A DNA stretch of 7,911 nucleotides from JALZDI01 sp035557095 (GTDB taxonomy: Bacteria > Actinomycetota > Actinomycetes > Propionibacteriales > Nocardioidaceae). The notes beneath the pieces were generated by a model, which saw nothing but the letters and a program-made list of their open reading frames with translations, did no database searches and was not told where the DNA came from. Each line of letters starts with the position of its first letter. Position 1 is the stretch's first letter. The stretch lies in assembly GCA_035557095.1 (NCBI GenBank), contig DATMEB010000170.1, positions 1 through 7,911 on the forward strand, given 5' to 3'. Positions 6,438 through 7,911 of the stretch are shown piece by piece. A program made the position numbers and the translations under genes.

Positions 6438-7072
6438 GTCGCGGGTCCCTCGGTCTCGTCGGGACCCTCGGACCCGTCGGGCTGCTGGGCGGCCTCATGG
6501 CGCTCGGCGGCCTGTGAGGCCGCCCGTTCCGCGGTACGCCGCGCCGAGGTCAGCTCCTTGGGCTCGTCGGCGTGCACGTCGAGGGCCGGCGGCGCCGGCA
6601 CGGTCCACATCCAGTCGCGCAGCCGATCGCGCTCGTGGGTGAGGTCGCGGATGTCGAACTCGGCGTACTCGAACTCCGGCGTCCAGAACAACGCGTCGAA
6701 CGGGCACACGTCGATGCAGATGCTGCAGTACATGCACAACGAGAAGTCGATCGCGAACCGGTCCAGCACGTTGCGGCTGCGCTCGCGCCCGCCCTCCTCG
6801 ACCGGGGGCACCGTCTCCTTGTGCGAGTCGATGTAGATGCACCAGGACGGGCACTCCCGCGCGCACAGCATGCACACGGTGCAGTTCTCCTCGAACAGCG
6901 CGATCACGCCGCGCGAGCGCGGCGGCAGCTCCGGCTGCGCGTCGGGGTACTGCGCGGTCACCGCGCGCCGGGTGAGGTTCTGCCAGGTGACCCGGAGCCC
7001 CTGCAGCAGCCCGCTGCGCCATCCTGCTGTCCGGCCGCCCGTGCGACCGTTCGCCTGGCTCGACGTACTCAT
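6434..7072 (-). CDS. nuoI: NADH-quinone oxidoreductase subunit I, 2x[4Fe-4S] ferredoxin-like
   Basis: NuoI carries electrons to the quinone site through clusters N6a and N6b. Both cluster motifs are intact: Cys64, 67, 70 and 74 (CTVCMLCARECP) and Cys113, 116, 119 and 123 (CMYCSICIDVCP). An amphipathic segment at about 18-40 (WRSGLLQGLRVTWQNL) fits the membrane-surface helix that precedes the ferredoxin domain. The protein has 212 residues against 180 in E. coli. The extra length is a C-terminal tail, about 171-212, rich in Ala, Glu, Arg and Gly-Pro and probably disordered, plus a short polar N-terminus. The segment from WTPEFEYAEFD to WMWTVPAPPALD is, from memory, typical of the NuoI of the second actinobacterial nuo cluster. 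The ATG at 7072 overlaps the nuoH stop as ATGA; GGTGGGAG lies upstream at a rather long spacing, so initiation probably depends on coupling to nuoH. Confidence 0.96.
   Translation of the reverse strand: MSTSSQANGRTGGRTAGWRSGLLQGLRVTWQNLTRRAVTAQYPDAQPELPPRSRGVIALFEENCTVCMLCARECPSWCIYIDSHKETVPPVEEGGRERSRNVLDRFAIDFSLCMYCSICIDVCPFDALFWTPEFEYAEFDIRDLTHERDRLRDWMWTVPAPPALDVHADEPKELTSARRTAERAASQAAERHEAAQQPDGSEGPDETEGPAT
6443..6467 (-). promoter_or_regulatory. Inverted repeat enclosing the nuoJ ribosome-binding site
   Basis: GGGTCCC at 6443-6449 and GGGACCC at 6461-6467 are perfect 7-bp complements separated by 11 nt. In the minus-strand transcript the 3' arm contains most of the GAGGGA that would serve as the nuoJ Shine-Dalgarno, 8 nt before the GTG. 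Folding would mask the site, and a ribosome finishing nuoI would open it, giving translational coupling. The same bases encode the Glu-Gly-Pro-rich end of NuoI, so the repeat may simply reflect coding. Confidence 0.4.
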
Positions 7073-7911
7073 GCCGACATCACCGCTCCCACCGAGGTGA
7101 GCGCCAGCTGCGCCAGCGCGATCGGAACCAACACCTTCCAGGCCAGCTTCTGCAGCTGGTCCTCACGCATGCGCGGCAGCGCGACCCGTGCCCAGATCAC
7201 CAGGAACGCGACCAGGCCGGCCTTGACCAGCGTCCACAGCCAGCCCAGCTGGTCACTCGCAGGTCCCTGCCACCCACCGAGGAACAGCACCGCGGTCAGC
7301 AGCGAGAGCACGACGATGCCGGCGTACTCGGAGAGCAGGAACAGCGCGAACCGCAGCCCGCTGTACTCCGTGAACGGGCCGAACACGAGCTCGGAGTCGG
7401 CCACCGGCATGTCGAACGGCGGACGCTGCAGCTCGGCCAGTCCGGCGACGAAGAACACCACCAGGCCGGGCAGCTGCCACAACAGCCACCACGGCTCCCA
7501 GGCGTCCACGATCCCCGTCAGCGACAGCGTGGCCGCGGCCATCGCCGGGCTGACCGCGGCCAGCACGAACGGCAGCTCGTAGCCCATCAGCTGGGCCGCG
7601 ACCCGCAGCCCGCCGATCAGGCTGAACTTGTTGGCGCTGGCCCAGCCGGCCATCAGCGCACCGAGCACTCCGACGCTCATCACGGCCAGCACGAAGAACA
7701 GGCCGAGGTCGAGGTCCTGGCCGACCAGGCCGGGGCCGATCGGGATCGCGACCATCGCCACCAGGTACGGCAGCAGGGCCACGGCCGGCGCGAGCTTGTA
7801 GACGGTGCGGTCGGCCGCAGCGGGTACGACGTCCTCCTTCTGCGCGAACTTCACGCCGTCGGCGACCAGCTGCGCCCAGCCGTGGAAGGCGCCGGCGTAC
7901 ATCGGGCCCAC
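7069..7911 (-). CDS. nuoH: NADH-quinone oxidoreductase subunit H, 5' end outside the window
   Basis: 280 C-terminal codons are present, running off the right edge; compared with E. coli NuoH (325 residues) some 40 or more N-terminal residues, including the first membrane helix, are missing. NuoH anchors the peripheral arm and forms much of the quinone chamber. In numbering from the first visible codon, conserved features are ADGVKFAQKED at 18-27, Glu112 in YELPFVLA, the quinone-side loop LQRPPFDMPVADSELVFG at 161-178, TEYSG at 181-185, and the basic RMREDQLQKLAWK at 247-259. Two places depart from the usual pattern. GPMYAGAFHG replaces the common GPNRxGPxG, and the loop has Val170 and Asp172 where canonical NuoH has the two Glu of PEAE. 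No stop codon interrupts the frame. The ATGA overlap with nuoI marks its end. Confidence 0.96.
   Translation of the reverse strand: MGPMYAGAFHGWAQLVADGVKFAQKEDVVPAAADRTVYKLAPAVALLPYLVAMVAIPIGPGLVGQDLDLGLFFVLAVMSVGVLGALMAGWASANKFSLIGGLRVAAQLMGYELPFVLAAVSPAMAAATLSLTGIVDAWEPWWLLWQLPGLVVFFVAGLAELQRPPFDMPVADSELVFGPFTEYSGLRFALFLLSEYAGIVVLSLLTAVLFLGGWQGPASDQLGWLWTLVKAGLVAFLVIWARVALPRMREDQLQKLAWKVLVPIALAQLALTSVGAVMSA

Noticed and set aside
1..7911. Mobile elements, CRISPR arrays, toxin-antitoxin or defence genes
   Set aside because: The window is almost completely covered by yajQ and seven conserved nuo genes, and no transposase, regularly spaced repeats or terminal inverted repeats are visible.

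Overview
This is a GC-rich, actinobacterial-looking stretch: GTG starts are frequent, third codon positions are mostly G or C, and the proteins read like those of Streptomyces, Frankia, Pseudonocardia or Geodermatophilus relatives. I cannot name the genus. It looks like a normal chromosomal core-metabolism region. I see no mobile element, CRISPR array, rRNA or tRNA gene, and no base-composition break.

Layout. Positions 1-93 are a short upstream region with a possible sigma70-like promoter and a clear Shine-Dalgarno. A single plus-strand gene, yajQ (94-588), follows. After a 24-bp convergent gap with a small possible terminator hairpin, the rest of the window is one minus-strand gene run. Read in transcription order from the right edge it is nuoH (5' end cut off), nuoI, nuoJ, nuoK, nuoL, nuoM and nuoN. 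These encode the membrane arm and the quinone-side ferredoxin subunit of respiratory complex I (NADH dehydrogenase-1 type, presumably menaquinone-reducing in an actinobacterium).

How the genes work together. NuoI carries two [4Fe-4S] clusters that deliver electrons to the quinone site next to NuoH. NuoJ and NuoK link that site to three antiporter-like proton pumps, NuoN, NuoM and NuoL, all of which keep their key intramembrane Lys, Glu and His residues. All six gene junctions overlap (five by 4 bp, one by 1 bp), so the run looks like a tightly coupled translational unit that yields near-equal amounts of each subunit.

Most notable points. The NuoH loop that normally reads PFDLPEAE reads PFDMPVAD here, and this, the NuoI and NuoL wording, and the neighbouring yajQ fit, from memory, the second nuo cluster of actinobacteria rather than the standard 14-gene operon. 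NuoK has an unusual acidic C-terminal tail with a pentapeptide repeat. The nuoJ ribosome-binding site lies inside a perfect 7-bp inverted repeat. I found no convincing evidence of a wholly new system.
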